The notes: generated from the sequence alone by a model not told the origin. A DNA stretch of 46,458 nucleotides from Corynebacterium yonathiae (GCF_027570195.1 NZ_JAKMUZ010000021.1:1-46458), one strand, 5' to 3'. Counted from the first letter of the stretch, positions 18,680-27,906 are shown. A program made the numbers and translations.

Positions 18680-19936
18680 TTACTGCGGGGTCAGGACATC
18701 CTTGCCCACAAAGGGGCGCAGGGCCTCAGGGACAACAACAGAGCCGTCGGCCTGCTGGTGGTTTTCCAAAATAGCAACGAGCCAGCGGGTAGTGGCCAAA
18801 GTGCCGTTCAGGGTAGCAGCGGTCTGGGTCTTGCCGTTCTCGTCACGGTAACGGGTGGACAGGCGGCGAGCCTGGAAGGTGGTGCAGTTCGAGGTGGAGG
18901 TCAGCTCGCGGTAGGTGCCCTGGGTAGGGACCCACGCCTCATTATCGAACTTGCGGGCCGCCGAGGAACCGAGGTCACCACCGGCGATATCGATGGTGCG
19001 GTAGGGCAGCTCCATGGCTGCAAGCATATCCTTTTCCATGGATAGAAGGCGCTGGTGCATGTCCTCAGCATCTTCCGGCTTGCAGTAAACAAACATTTCT
19101 AGCTTGTCGAATTGGTGGACACGCAAGATGCCACGGGTGTCCTTGCCATGGGAGCCAGCTTCACGGCGGAAACAGGAGGACCAACCGGCGTACTGCAGCG
19201 GACCATTGGAAAGGTCAATAATCTCGTCCTTATGGTAGCCAGCAAGGGCTACCTCAGAGGTACCAACCAGGTACATATCATCGGCCGGCAAGTAGTAGAC
19301 CTCATCGGAGTGCTGTCCCAAGAAACCGGTGCCGGACATAATGTCTGGGCGGACCAGAACTGGCGGAATCATCAGCTTAAAGCCGGCTTCCCGCGCCTTT
19401 TGCGCCGCAAGCATGAGCATTCCCAACTGCAGGAAGGCACCATCACCGGTGAGGTAGTAAAAGCGAGCGCCACCTACCTTGGCACCGCGCTTGACATCGA
19501 TGAGGCCTAGGGATTCGCCCAGCTCAAGATGGTCCTTCGGTGCGAAATCGAACTCCGGAATCTGGCCAACTTCTTCTACCACCACGAAGTCATCTTCGCC
19601 GCCGGCTGGGGCACCTTCAACCACGTTATCCAGCTTGTACTGCAGCTCTTCTACCTTGGCCTCAGCGGCGGACTGCGCCTCTTCCGCCTCCTTAACCTTG
19701 GCCTTCAGCTCATTGGAGCCCTCCAGCAAAGCGGGGCGCTCCTCCGGGGAGGCCTGGCCGATCTTCTTGCCAAAAGCCTTCTGCTCGGAACGCAGTTCGT
19801 CGGCCTTCTGGATAGCAGCACGGCGCTGCTCATCAGCTTCCAAAAGCTTATCCACGAGGGAGGGATCCTCACCTCGGTTCACCTGGGAAGCACGGACAAC
19901 GTCGGGGTTTTCGCGGAGTAGCTTGAGATCAATCAC
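18680..19936 (-). CDS. serS: Seryl-tRNA synthetase
   Basis: Class II aminoacyl-tRNA synthetase that charges tRNA-Ser. An N-terminal antiparallel coiled coil (about residues 30-105) is followed by motif 1 around [17 protein letters not shown], motif 2 [22 protein letters not shown], the serine-site [11 protein letters not shown] and motif 3 [19 protein letters not shown]. It is 418 residues long, standard for the family. The start is GTG, seven bases after a TAAACT box on the minus strand and without a Shine-Dalgarno sequence, so it may be leaderless. Divergent from the GntR regulator gene. Confidence 0.97.
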   Translation of the reverse strand: MIDLKLLRENPDVVRASQVNRGEDPSLVDKLLEADEQRRAAIQKADELRSEQKAFGKKIGQASPEERPALLEGSNELKAKVKEAEEAQSAAEAKVEELQYKLDNVVEGAPAGGEDDFVVVEEVGQIPEFDFAPKDHLELGESLGLIDVKRGAKVGGARFYYLTGDGAFLQLGMLMLAAQKAREAGFKLMIPPVLVRPDIMSGTGFLGQHSDEVYYLPADDMYLVGTSEVALAGYHKDEIIDLSNGPLQYAGWSSCFRREAGSHGKDTRGILRVHQFDKLEMFVYCKPEDAEDMHQRLLSMEKDMLAAMELPYRTIDIAGGDLGSSAARKFDNEAWVPTQGTYRELTSTSNCTTFQARRLSTRYRDENGKTQTAATLNGTLATTRWLVAILENHQQADGSVVVPEALRPFVGKDVLTPQ

Positions 19937-19943
19937 GAATGTA

Positions 19944-19949
19944 AGTTTA
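19944..19949 (-). promoter_or_regulatory. Candidate -10 for leaderless serS
   Basis: TAAACT on the minus strand, seven bases before the GTG start. Shares a 65-base spacer with the divergent GntR regulator. Confidence 0.5.
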
Positions 19950-19989
19950 GCGTATTGACTACACCTTGCGGTGGTAATAACCAGCGAAT

Positions 19990-19995
19990 TATCAT
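19990..19995 (+). promoter_or_regulatory. Candidate -10 for leaderless GntR regulator gene
   Basis: TATCAT, six bases before the ATG at 20002. No Shine-Dalgarno sequence is present, which favours a leaderless transcript. The spacer also contains GGTAATAACC-like half-sites that could bind the regulator itself. Confidence 0.45.
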
Positions 19996-20001
19996 GGTGT
20001 T

Positions 20002-20751
20002 ATGTCCGCCGTTCCGCTCCCCGCCCGCACAATTACGGACGGTCCCGTTCCAAAACACGCCCAATTACACGATATTCTCGAAGAATTGTGTCGCACGACT
20101 CTCAAACCCGGCGATATACTCCCCGGCGAAAGGCTCCTTGAAGAAACCTACGGAGTGTCACGTATCACAGTGCGTCGTGCCATCGGGGATCTCGTTGCAG
20201 CCGGAAAATTGCGTCGCGTCCGCGGCAAGGGCACCTTCGTAGCCCCCAATCCTTTAGTATCCCGGCTCCACCTAGCCTCATTTTCGGATGAGATGGGCGC
20301 CCAAGACGTCACCGCCTCCTCCAAGATCCTTACCAGCGGCCGCAGTAGCGCCCCAGAAGACGCCGCCATCTTTTTTGATACTCCTGCCCACACCGAACAT
20401 ATTCATTTGCGCCGCCTGCGTTTGGGCGATGGCGAACCGTACTCCATTGACGATGGCTGGTATAACTCCACGTTTGCGCCCAACCTTCTGGAAAATGACA
20501 TCTACAACTCGGTCTACGCCATCCTCGATTCTGTCTTTGATGCCCCCATTACCGATGCGGATCAGACGGTCTCTGCAATTTCGGCCGATGCGGACACTGC
20601 CCCGCTTCTCGACGTCCCCGTGGGCACCCCACTGCTGCATATTGTGCGCTACTCCCGCTCGGGCGATAGACCGGTGGAGTGGTGTTCCTCGGTCTACCGT
20701 ACGGACCGTTACCGCCTGACTACCCGCGTGGCTAGGGAGAACAGCATCTAG
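20002..20751 (+). CDS. farR: GntR-family regulator with UTRA domain (FarR-like)
   Basis: HutC-subfamily repressor of 249 residues. The winged helix-turn-helix (about 18-85) reads LKPGDILPGERLLEETYGVSRITVRRAIGDLVAAGKLRRVRGKGTFV, here seen in pieces typical of GntR. The C-terminal UTRA ligand domain starts at about residue 95 (LRRLRLGDGEPYSIDDGWYN, then WCSSVYRTDRYRL). Its place beside serS matches FarR of Corynebacterium glutamicum, a regulator connected with fatty-acyl and amino-acid metabolism; the symbol rests on this synteny and on the family. The ATG is probably the first base of the mRNA. Confidence 0.8.
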   Translation: MSAVPLPARTITDGPVPKHAQLHDILEELCRTTLKPGDILPGERLLEETYGVSRITVRRAIGDLVAAGKLRRVRGKGTFVAPNPLVSRLHLASFSDEMGAQDVTASSKILTSGRSSAPEDAAIFFDTPAHTEHIHLRRLRLGDGEPYSIDDGWYNSTFAPNLLENDIYNSVYAILDSVFDAPITDADQTVSAISADADTAPLLDVPVGTPLLHIVRYSRSGDRPVEWCSSVYRTDRYRLTTRVARENSI

Positions 20752-20787
20752 CCAGCACCCTGCTGAAAAGGTAAGATTAAGGGCCTT

Positions 20788-21861
20788 ATGAAGAAATCAC
20801 CTGCGTGGCGTTCCCCTGTGGCCGTCCAGATTGTCTTGATTGCGGCAATCGCGGCGGCCGTTTTCATGGGCATCTACGGCGTTATCAGCTCCCACAAATC
20901 AGGCGGCGAAGACACTACCGCTGCCCGACAGCATGATAATGGCGATGCTTCAGAAACCGCAGCTCCCAAGCCGGAGCCTTTCACCGCCGCGGCCGCCGGC
21001 GCCTGTTTGACGTGGGATATCGCGCAAGATGGCTCCGCCACCGGCTTCAAGGAAGTGCCCTGTTCCGAACAGCACCGCTTCGAGGTTTCCAAGACTGAAG
21101 ACTTAAGTGTCTACCCCACCAGTGAATTCGGCACCGATGCCACTCGCCCAGCGCTTACCCGCCAACACCAGTTGCGCGATGAGCTGTGTGAATCCGCTAC
21201 CGTGGGCTACCTGCACGGCAAATGGGATCCGAATGGTAAGTACGATGTGGCATCCATTCTTCCGCCGCAGTCCGCTTGGGACCGGGGTGACCGCACCCTG
21301 CTCTGCGGCCTGCAAACCACCGATGATCACGGCGTACCGCAGCTTAATACCGGCAACGTAGAGGCTTCCGAGCAAGCCAACCTCACCCAGCCGGGCGAGT
21401 GCTTGGCCATTGATGACAAGCAGGTTCCGCACGTGGTCGACTGCGCTAAGCCACACCAGATGGAGACCGTATCCGTTATTGATGTGGGCAAGCAGTTCCC
21501 TGATGGCTACCCGGACGGCAAGGATATGGACAAATTCCTTTCCGATACCTGTACCGCCGCTACCGAAGACTACCTCGGCGGCGAGGAGCAGCTTTACCAG
21601 TCCACACTGCAGCCATTCTGGGGGTCTATCACCGAGGCCTCGTGGAATGGCGGCACCAAGTCCGTCAATTGCTCCCTTGTGCACGCCCGCGAAGGCGGCG
21701 GCTTCTCTGCCATCACCGGCTCCGCTACCGGTGGCCGCCAGGCGCTGACTATCGACGGCAATCCGCCGGAGGAGCGACCTGAGCGCAATCCGCTGCGCGA
21801 GGATAAGGACAATAAGCCGGCACCCGAATCCGCCGCCCCTGCACCAGCCCCAGCACCCTAA
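20788..21861 (+). CDS. Septum-formation-family membrane-anchored protein
   Basis: Extracytoplasmic protein held by an N-terminal membrane segment (about residues 9-31, VQIVLIAAIAAAVFMGIYGVI). It has two modules with paired Cys residues, CLTWDIAQDGSATGFKEVPCSEQHRFEV and GECLAIDDKQVPHVVDCAKPHQME, which match the septum-formation (PF13845-type) domain, and a Pro/Ala-rich C-terminal tail. Members are found near actinobacterial cell-division or secretion genes; the exact function is not known to me. It overlaps the next gene in TAATG, so the two are translationally coupled. Confidence 0.85.
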   Translation: MKKSPAWRSPVAVQIVLIAAIAAAVFMGIYGVISSHKSGGEDTTAARQHDNGDASETAAPKPEPFTAAAAGACLTWDIAQDGSATGFKEVPCSEQHRFEVSKTEDLSVYPTSEFGTDATRPALTRQHQLRDELCESATVGYLHGKWDPNGKYDVASILPPQSAWDRGDRTLLCGLQTTDDHGVPQLNTGNVEASEQANLTQPGECLAIDDKQVPHVVDCAKPHQMETVSVIDVGKQFPDGYPDGKDMDKFLSDTCTAATEDYLGGEEQLYQSTLQPFWGSITEASWNGGTKSVNCSLVHAREGGGFSAITGSATGGRQALTIDGNPPEERPERNPLREDKDNKPAPESAAPAPAPAP

Positions 21862-22208
21862 TGGTGGAGGTTTCGGAAGAGCGCTTCAACGAAATGGTCA
21901 ACGAGGCGCTGGATCAGGTACCCGAGGAATTTGTGCGCCGCATGCGCAACCTCGTCATCTTGGTCGAAGATGAAAACCCCGATAACCCAATGCTGCTCGG
22001 GCTCTACGAAGGCGTGGCTCTACCCCACCGCACCTTCGATCACACCGGATTCTTGCCCGATGCGATCTTCATTTACCGGAAGTCGCTGCAGCGCTGGTCC
22101 GGCAGCGAGGAAGAACTAGCGGAACAGGTCAAAGTCACCGTATTCCATGAGCTCGGGCACTACTTCGGCCTCGAAGAAGAGGAGCTGCACCGGCTGGGCT
22201 GGGGCTAG
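21861..22208 (+). CDS. Small zincin-like metallopeptidase (minimal MMP-like domain)
   Basis: 115-residue cytosolic protein with the zinc motif HELGHYFGLEEEELH near its C-terminus, typical of the compact DUF1025/Zincin_1 family in actinobacteria. Residues FNEMVNEALDQVPEEFVRRM form an N-terminal helix found across the family. Substrates are unknown. The ATG begins at the last base of the previous stop (TAATG). The stop overlaps that of the phosphatase gene on the other strand in CTAG. Confidence 0.9.
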   Translation: MVEVSEERFNEMVNEALDQVPEEFVRRMRNLVILVEDENPDNPMLLGLYEGVALPHRTFDHTGFLPDAIFIYRKSLQRWSGSEEELAEQVKVTVFHELGHYFGLEEEELHRLGWG

Positions 22209-22858
22209 AGCTCCGTATCTGCCCAACGGGTCAATGTCCACTCACCAAAGCCCTTGCCGCGTGGTTCTATCACCATGAAGCGGCAATTGGCCAGGTAGCC
22301 GGTATAGGCAAAGTCGGCATCAACACCCGTGGCGTGCTTGGTCACCACACGGATGGCCGCGCCGTGGCTGACTAGGATCACATCTTGGTCGTCGGCAAGC
22401 TGCTCTGCAATGCCCTCCAACACCGGCTGGTAGCGAGCCAGCACATCATCCAAGGTCTCGCCGCCTTCCATCCCGGCGCCCCGCTCGCCATCGCACCAGC
22501 CACGCATGGCCACCATGTGCGAACGGTGAGCATCCTCGCTGCCGTCCATTTCCCAATCGCCGGCAAAAATCTCATGCACACCGGCAATCACGTCCACACG
22601 CTGAGAAAACTCTGGCAAGCCGCGCTCCTGTTCAAAAGCGCACGCTGACAGCATTGCGGTTTGCTGCGCGCGCAGCGCGACGGAGCATTTAAATTCCACC
22701 TCGCGCTCACCCACCAACTGCGCCAGCTCACGGCCTACCTCCGTAGCTTGGTCGCGCCCGCGCTCGGTAAGCTCGGCCCCCGGCGGGCGGGTATCGAGTA
22801 AGCGGGAAATATTGGAATAGGTCTGGCCGTGGCGCAGCAGGATAATTCTTCCAGGCAT
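22205..22858 (-). CDS. Histidine phosphatase-family protein
   Basis: Branch of the phosphoglycerate-mutase-like superfamily, 217 residues. The active-site motif ILLRHGQTYSN is at the N-terminus, with RAQQT as the second conserved Arg, a catalytic acid region near GVHEIFAGDWEMDG and the second His in ILVSHGAAIRV. The sequence looks like a broad-specificity phosphatase rather than a true glycolytic mutase. It lies nine bases downstream of pheA and probably shares its transcript. Confidence 0.9.
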   Translation of the reverse strand: MPGRIILLRHGQTYSNISRLLDTRPPGAELTERGRDQATEVGRELAQLVGEREVEFKCSVALRAQQTAMLSACAFEQERGLPEFSQRVDVIAGVHEIFAGDWEMDGSEDAHRSHMVAMRGWCDGERGAGMEGGETLDDVLARYQPVLEGIAEQLADDQDVILVSHGAAIRVVTKHATGVDADFAYTGYLANCRFMVIEPRGKGFGEWTLTRWADTEL

Positions 22859-22867
22859 ACTCCTAGA

Positions 22868-23764
22868 TTATTGCCCCCTGCGTGCCCGCGCTACCCAATC
22901 ATCCGCCGCTGCCAGATCGCGCGGCGGCTTTCCCGCTGGGGTTGCCGTGGGCCACGAGCCGAGGAAGAGCAAGTTCTCTGCCCGCAGCCATAATGCTCGC
23001 AACGCCTCCGCAACCGGCTGATCATCGATATGCCCGATGAGATCCACATAGAAACGGTAGGTGCCAAAGGCTTGCCGCGTGGGCCGCGATTCAATCCGGG
23101 AGAGGTCCACCCCGCGGTGCGCAAAGTCCTGCAATGCACCTACCAGGCTGCCGGGCTCATTGGGCAGGGTGAAAATTACGCTCGTGCGGTCCTGGCCGGT
23201 ACGCGCGGTGGGCTTTCCCGGTTTTCCCACTAGAACGAAGCGCGTTACGGCGCCCTTGACATCCGCCACACCGCGGGCGATAGCCTCCAATCCGAAGATT
23301 TCGGCGGCCCGCACCGGCGCTGCAGCGGCATCCGCATCCCCGCGGGCTACGGCTTCGGCCGCAGCGGCATTGGAACTGGCCGGTACAAACTCAACCTCCG
23401 GCAAGTTGTCTTTTACCCAGCCGCGGATTTGCTGGAAAGCCACTGGGTGAGTGCTCAGACGTCTAATACCGTCCGCGCCCGGCCTGGTCATGATGCTAAA
23501 AGCAACGGGAATATCCACCTCGCGGTAAATCTGCACCGGTTCTGCTTCAACAAGCGCGTCAAAAGTCGTGGTCACCGCACCATCCACGGAATTTTCAATG
23601 GCCACGCAGGCATAATCCGCCTGCCCGGCGCGCACGGCGGCCACAGCTTCCGAGGGAGAGCCAACCGGCAAGGGCTCTACCTCAGATAGGTATGCGGAAA
23701 ACTTGTGCACGGCCGCTTCTGTAAAGGTTCCGGCCGGCCCGAGGAAGGCAATGGTGGTGGTCAT
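22868..23764 (-). CDS. pheA: Prephenate dehydratase
   Basis: Converts prephenate to phenylpyruvate in phenylalanine biosynthesis. The N-terminal catalytic domain starts IAFLGPAGTFTEAA and contains AIENSVDGAV and the catalytic region with TRFVLVGKP; the C-terminal ACT domain for feedback control includes SRIESRPTRQAFGTYRFYVD, the ESRP motif for phenylalanine binding. I use the ATG at 23764 since the product then begins MTTTIAFLGP. A TAAGGT box sits seven bases before it, and AAGGTG could alternatively serve as a ribosome binding site. Confidence 0.95.
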   Translation of the reverse strand: MTTTIAFLGPAGTFTEAAVHKFSAYLSEVEPLPVGSPSEAVAAVRAGQADYACVAIENSVDGAVTTTFDALVEAEPVQIYREVDIPVAFSIMTRPGADGIRRLSTHPVAFQQIRGWVKDNLPEVEFVPASSNAAAAEAVARGDADAAAAPVRAAEIFGLEAIARGVADVKGAVTRFVLVGKPGKPTARTGQDRTSVIFTLPNEPGSLVGALQDFAHRGVDLSRIESRPTRQAFGTYRFYVDLIGHIDDQPVAEALRALWLRAENLLFLGSWPTATPAGKPPRDLAAADDWVARARRGQ

Positions 23765-23771
23765 GCACGTC

Positions 23772-23777
23772 ACCTTA
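23772..23777 (-). promoter_or_regulatory. Candidate -10 box for pheA
   Basis: TAAGGT, seven bases upstream of the ATG on the minus strand. It also overlaps a possible AAGGTG ribosome binding site, so leaderless or short-leader expression cannot be told apart. Confidence 0.35.
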
Positions 23778-23783
23778 GCCCAC

Positions 23784-23789
23784 TAGACT
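23784..23789 (+). promoter_or_regulatory. Candidate -10 for the amidase-CPBP unit
   Basis: TAGACT, eight bases before the ATG at 23798. No ribosome binding site lies between them. It faces away from the pheA promoter just seven bases to the left. Confidence 0.45.
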
Positions 23790-23797
23790 GGTGCTCC

Positions 23798-24934
23798 ATG
23801 GACTTTTCCGTAGAACAACTCCGCGCGGACCTGAACGGCCTTGCCCCAGAGGAGCACGGTTTTGTCTACTTGGATATGGACCGCACACCCTCCGGTCACG
23901 GCCGGCTTGCCGGCTGGGTGCTCTCCGCCAAGGATCTCTGCGACGTCCGTGGCATGCCCACCACCTTGGGAAATGTCGATCGCACTTACTTTCCCGAATG
24001 CAGCGATGCTTTCTTAGAGGACCTAGAAAAGCAGGGTGCGTTATTCATCGGTAAGTCCTCCACCCCGGAGCTGGGTCTGCGCGTGGATACGGAGCCGGTG
24101 GGCCTACCCCACCCGCACAATCCCCTCTACCCGGGCTGCACTCCAGGTGGTTCCTCAGGTGGTGCGGCGGTACAGGTCGCACGGGGGTTACTGCGCGCCG
24201 CACACGCCAGCGACGGCGGCGGATCCATCCGCGTGCCCGCCGCGGCCTGCGGCGTGGTGGGCTTTAAGCCGGCCGGCAAAGAGCTAGGCGTGCAGGGGTT
24301 TATCACCCGGACCGTGGCCGATAATGCGTTTCTGCATGGCCACCGCATGATCACTCCCCGCGCCCGCATCGGGCTGCTGGTAGAGCCATTGTTCTGCGAT
24401 GCCAGCGTCGACGCGCACCACCTGCGCGCTGCCCGCGAGGCGGCCGAACGCCTGCGAGCAGCCGGCTTCCACGTAGTGCCCATTTCCCCCTACCCGCAGG
24501 CACGAGCAACTTTTGCGCATTTCCGAAATACCTTTACCTCCCGCCTAGGGGGGCTCAGCCCAGCGGCGGGTTACGCCGCGTGGATTGCCCAGCAGGGCCA
24601 GCGCGTCAGCTCCGCCGAACTGGCCGCGGCGCGGGCACATGTCCGGCAGCTGCCCGGCTTACTAGCCCAGGAGTGGGGCGTCGATGCCATCCTCACCCCA
24701 ATGCTGACCACGGATCCGCCGCGCATTGGCCATTTCCTCTCTCTTTCCCATGCGGAAAATTTCGCGGCCCAGACCCGGTGGTCGCCGTGGGGTTCCCTGT
24801 TCAACATGGCCCGCCTGCCAGCCATTTCCGTACCGTGGGCCGTACCCAATCACCCGCCGGTGGGCGTACACCTGGGAAGCATTACGCTTTCCGACGCCGC
24901 CCTCCTCGGCCTTGCCCACATCCTGCACCCATGA
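23798..24934 (+). CDS. Amidase signature-family hydrolase
   Basis: Hydrolase with the Lys-Ser-Ser catalytic triad: Lys in FIGKSSTPELG (near residue 86), Ser in GGSSGGAAV, and Ser in SDGGGSIRVPA. At 378 residues it is shorter than typical amidases of about 450-480, with a compact C-terminal part. Which amide it cleaves cannot be read from the sequence; it could be a carbon-nitrogen hydrolase or a GatA-like paralogue without tRNA function. The ATG at 23798 was chosen; the open frame extends upstream into pheA. The stop codon overlaps the next start in ATGA. Confidence 0.9.
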   Translation: MDFSVEQLRADLNGLAPEEHGFVYLDMDRTPSGHGRLAGWVLSAKDLCDVRGMPTTLGNVDRTYFPECSDAFLEDLEKQGALFIGKSSTPELGLRVDTEPVGLPHPHNPLYPGCTPGGSSGGAAVQVARGLLRAAHASDGGGSIRVPAAACGVVGFKPAGKELGVQGFITRTVADNAFLHGHRMITPRARIGLLVEPLFCDASVDAHHLRAAREAAERLRAAGFHVVPISPYPQARATFAHFRNTFTSRLGGLSPAAGYAAWIAQQGQRVSSAELAAARAHVRQLPGLLAQEWGVDAILTPMLTTDPPRIGHFLSLSHAENFAAQTRWSPWGSLFNMARLPAISVPWAVPNHPPVGVHLGSITLSDAALLGLAHILHP

Positions 24935-25629
24935 CTAAGTCCCTACGCGCCGAACTGCTCATCGTCCTCACCCTCACTTTTGGCATTTCCGGGGTGCGGG
25001 CGGTGCTGCATCTCATCAATTCTCTTGCCTCGCCACAGCGGCTCAATGAGCAATCAGTCACGCTCAATTCCAGCCAGTCCTCTTTAGCCTGGGTGGATAT
25101 GGGCCTGCAGCTGTGCTCGGCCGCCGTACTCTGCTCCTATGGTGCTTTGGCGCTTTTCCTGCTGGCTAAGGACCATATTTTCCCGCGTTCTTACCGCACC
25201 CGCGACTGTCTGGAGGGCGCGGGGCTTGCCGCCTTAATTGGCATCCCGGGCCTCGCGTTGTACTTCACAGCGGTACATTTTGGCTGGAGCAAAGAGGTCA
25301 TACCTGGTGATTTTGCCAATGTCTGGCTAGAGATCCCCGTATCCCTTCTCAAGGCGGCCGCCAACGCCTTTGCAGAAGAGACCGTAGTGGTGATGTGGCT
25401 CCTGACGCGCCTGCGCCAGGCCCGTTGGTCCCTGCCGGCCACGCTTGCCGCAAGCTCCATCTTGCGCGGTTCCTATCACCTCTACCAAGGCGTTTCCGCT
25501 GGATTTGGCAATATCATCATGGGTTTAATTTACGGCTACTACTACCACCGCACGGGGCGGGTATGGCCGTTGGTCATAGCGCATTTTCTTATCGACGCCG
25601 TCGCTTTCGTGGGTTATTCCTTCCTGTGA
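24931..25629 (+). CDS. CPBP-family intramembrane glutamic protease
   Basis: Multi-spanning membrane protein of 232 residues from the Rce1/CPBP (Abi) family. The glutamate pair is in AFAEETVVVMWLLTRLRQ (about residue 150), followed by the SYHLYQG segment and the third motif IAHFLIDAVAF with His and Asp. The EExxVV form without Arg is the usual actinobacterial variant. Members process prenylated or secreted proteins, or act in peptide and bacteriocin resistance; no substrate is suggested here. Start and amidase stop overlap (ATGA), which indicates coupled expression. Confidence 0.88.
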   Translation: MTKSLRAELLIVLTLTFGISGVRAVLHLINSLASPQRLNEQSVTLNSSQSSLAWVDMGLQLCSAAVLCSYGALALFLLAKDHIFPRSYRTRDCLEGAGLAALIGIPGLALYFTAVHFGWSKEVIPGDFANVWLEIPVSLLKAAANAFAEETVVVMWLLTRLRQARWSLPATLAASSILRGSYHLYQGVSAGFGNIIMGLIYGYYYHRTGRVWPLVIAHFLIDAVAFVGYSFL

Positions 25630-25679
25630 AAATTCCCTTAGGGGGACGTCGCGAAGCGGGCGAAACTCCCCGCACCTTG

Positions 25680-25685
25680 TAAGGT
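25680..25685 (+). promoter_or_regulatory. Candidate -10 for leaderless lcpB
   Basis: TAAGGT ends seven bases before the ATG at 25693, with no ribosome binding site in between. Confidence 0.5.
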
Positions 25686-25692
25686 ATAGCGC

Positions 25693-26937
25693 ATGACTGA
25701 ATCAGGACGAGATCCGCATAGGGAGGCCCGCCGAGCCGGCGACGGTTCCTCCACTGAATTCGTCCTTGGGGCCGATGGACGTCCCCTCAAGGATCGATAC
25801 GGCCGCCCTATCCGACGCCGCACCGCCGCTCGCCCGACACCGCGGCGCATCGAACCGGAACAGCAATCCTTCCGCGCTCCGCAGCCACAGCGGCAGCAAC
25901 AGCCACCGCGCCGCACCCCGCCCCCAACGCCGAGCCGCTACCCGAGTCAATACCGAGCGCAACAACGCCCGCCTCGTCGAACCGAACGCCGACCGGCGCC
26001 ACGTCAGCGCCCACATAGCCGCCGCAAGAAGGTCAATCCGGCCAAGCGCGCCCTCGGTTGTATTGGTCTGGCGCTGGTTGTCCTCTTGATATTCAACCTC
26101 GTCTTTATGTTTTGGACCGATGCTCGCCTGACCCGTATCGAGGCGCTCCCCGAAGACCAAGTGCCTAATACCGCCGGTACCAACTGGTTGCTTGTTGGTT
26201 CCGATTCCCGTCAAGGCCTAAGCGAGGAACAGCAGGTTGAATTGGGCACCGGCGGCGATGTGGGCGAAGGCCGCACCGATACCATCATGCTGCTGCACAT
26301 CCCTCGCACCGGCAAGGCCAAGCTTGTGTCCATTCCGCGCGATAGCTACGTGGAAGTCCCCGGTTTTGGCATGGACAAGATCAATGCCGCCTTTACCTAC
26401 GGTGGACCGCAGCTACTCACCCAAACCGTTGAAGGGACAACCGGTCTGCACATCGACCACTATGCCGAGATCGGTATGGGTGGCCTGGCCAATGTGGTCG
26501 ATTCCGTCGGCGGCGTGGATGTTTGCGTGAAAGAACCCATCAATGATCCGCTAGCCAGCATCGATCTCCAAGACGGCTGCCAAAAGCTCAAGGGACGCGA
26601 TGCTTTGGGCTACGTGCGCACCCGTGCTACTGCCATGGGAGACCTAGACCGCGTGCAGCGCCAGCGCGAATTCTTCTCCGCCTTGCTGGATAAGGTCGCT
26701 TCCCCAGCTACCCTTATCAACCCTTTCCGTGCCTTCTCTTTGGTCAACCACACCGCTTCCTCGTTCATCGTGGACGAGGGCGACCACGTCTGGCACCTTG
26801 CCCGCGTGGCACTCGCCATGGGCTCCGGAGTAGAAACAGAGACCGTCCCCGTCGGTGGATTCCAAGACACCGAGGTAGGCAACGTAGTCCTCTGGGACGA
26901 GGAAGCAGCCTCCGGATTGTGGGATTCCCTTAAATAG
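25693..26937 (+). CDS. lcpB: LytR-CpsA-Psr family protein (LcpB-like)
   Basis: Membrane-anchored phosphotransferase that joins lipid-linked wall polymer, here probably arabinogalactan, to peptidoglycan. A Pro/Arg/Gln-rich cytosolic N-terminus of about 115 residues precedes one membrane segment (GLALVVLLIFNLVFMFW), then the LCP domain: LLVGSDSRQGL, GRTDTIMLLHIP, LVSIPRDSYVEVPG, KINAAFTYGG and a final YVRTRATAMGDLDRVQRQ with the conserved Arg residues. The position near pheA and serS matches LcpB of C. glutamicum; the symbol rests on that. It ends in a strong terminator shared with the convergent gene. Confidence 0.9.
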   Translation: MTESGRDPHREARRAGDGSSTEFVLGADGRPLKDRYGRPIRRRTAARPTPRRIEPEQQSFRAPQPQRQQQPPRRTPPPTPSRYPSQYRAQQRPPRRTERRPAPRQRPHSRRKKVNPAKRALGCIGLALVVLLIFNLVFMFWTDARLTRIEALPEDQVPNTAGTNWLLVGSDSRQGLSEEQQVELGTGGDVGEGRTDTIMLLHIPRTGKAKLVSIPRDSYVEVPGFGMDKINAAFTYGGPQLLTQTVEGTTGLHIDHYAEIGMGGLANVVDSVGGVDVCVKEPINDPLASIDLQDGCQKLKGRDALGYVRTRATAMGDLDRVQRQREFFSALLDKVASPATLINPFRAFSLVNHTASSFIVDEGDHVWHLARVALAMGSGVETETVPVGGFQDTEVGNVVLWDEEAASGLWDSLK

Positions 26938-26943
26938 CGATCA

Positions 26944-26979
26944 AAAAATGGCACCTCCCCCACAGGAGGTGCCATTTTT
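26944..26979. terminator. Bidirectional intrinsic terminator
   Basis: Fifteen-base arms (AAAAATGGCACCTCC and GGAGGTGCCATTTTT) around a six-base loop. Flanking A and T runs make it active for lcpB on the plus strand and for the DUF5926 gene on the minus strand. Confidence 0.93.
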
Positions 26980-26985
26980 ATGTCT

Positions 26986-27906
26986 TTAGCGCAGGGTAAC
27001 CTGGCGGGATTTAATGTTTTCTAGCTGCTTGCGCTCATCGGCACTTAGCTGAGCATCATTAGGGATTTCCTCCTCCAGGGCCTTATCCACGCGGGTGAGG
27101 TGGTCCTCATAAGAAGCGTAGTCAACCTCTGGATCCAGGTCGAAGACTGGGGCGATGAGACCGTGCGTGCGGAAGACACCGGCAAACTTGGTGCCCTCAC
27201 CGAGGTTCAGCTCACCGCGGGCGGCTACGCGAGCTAGTGCGTTCAGGAATGCGGATTCATCATCGCTCGGGCGGACCCAACGGATGTGGGCCTTGCCACC
27301 GCCGGCATTTGCCCAAAAAGCAGCGCCGGTGATGTTCTCACCCACTTCGTGGGATTCGATGACGGAATCATTAGCTGCGCGTAGGGACTGCGCAATCTGC
27401 GGGGTAACCTGTGCACCCTCTGGGATCCACCACTCGAAGTCTTGGTGAACCTGCACGTCGAGGGCTGCGGAGGCGTCGATAAGCTCCTCCAGCTTCGGCT
27501 CCGAGCCATCGGCCGCGGTGGATTCAAGGGTGGCGCCGGGTTCATTATTTTTTACCCAGTTAAGGGCAAAGGCCAAGTCGCGGCCCGGGTTATGGGTATG
27601 CGACTGTACCTGCAGGCCCACGAAGGCATCGCCGCCAAATTCAGCATCACGAATTAGCGCAGCAGAAGCGCCCGGCAACACGGTGGCTACATATACGTCT
27701 TTGTCGCAGCCTTTGACCTCAAGCTTGGCAAAAGCGGAGGGGACGAACTCCTGCATGGCGACCAGGGAGGCCTCTGCAGCAAGTCCGCCGTAGGGGCGGG
27801 GGTCCTTTTCTAGGGCAGCGCGCTCCTTGGCGCGAGCAGCGAGTTTTGCCTGACGGCGGGACATACCCTCAGGCAGCTGTTCCTTGTTCTTTTTCTTCTT
27901 GGCCAT
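26986..27906 (-). CDS. DUF5926-family protein
   Basis: 306-residue soluble protein of unknown function, conserved in actinobacteria. A very basic N-terminus (MAKKKKNKEQLPEGMSRRQA) precedes a globular region with no enzymatic motif that I recognise. The start lies six bases after a TATCTT box, and GGAGG is too close to the ATG to act as a normal ribosome binding site. It is transcribed away from the GDPD gene in tandem, ending at the shared terminator. Confidence 0.85.
   Translation of the reverse strand: MAKKKKNKEQLPEGMSRRQAKLAARAKERAALEKDPRPYGGLAAEASLVAMQEFVPSAFAKLEVKGCDKDVYVATVLPGASAALIRDAEFGGDAFVGLQVQSHTHNPGRDLAFALNWVKNNEPGATLESTAADGSEPKLEELIDASAALDVQVHQDFEWWIPEGAQVTPQIAQSLRAANDSVIESHEVGENITGAAFWANAGGGKAHIRWVRPSDDESAFLNALARVAARGELNLGEGTKFAGVFRTHGLIAPVFDLDPEVDYASYEDHLTRVDKALEEEIPNDAQLSADERKQLENIKSRQVTLR

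Noticed and set aside
24580..24930. N-terminal extension of the CPBP protein
   Set aside because: Runs through the amidase gene; the ATGA junction at 24931 gives the natural start.
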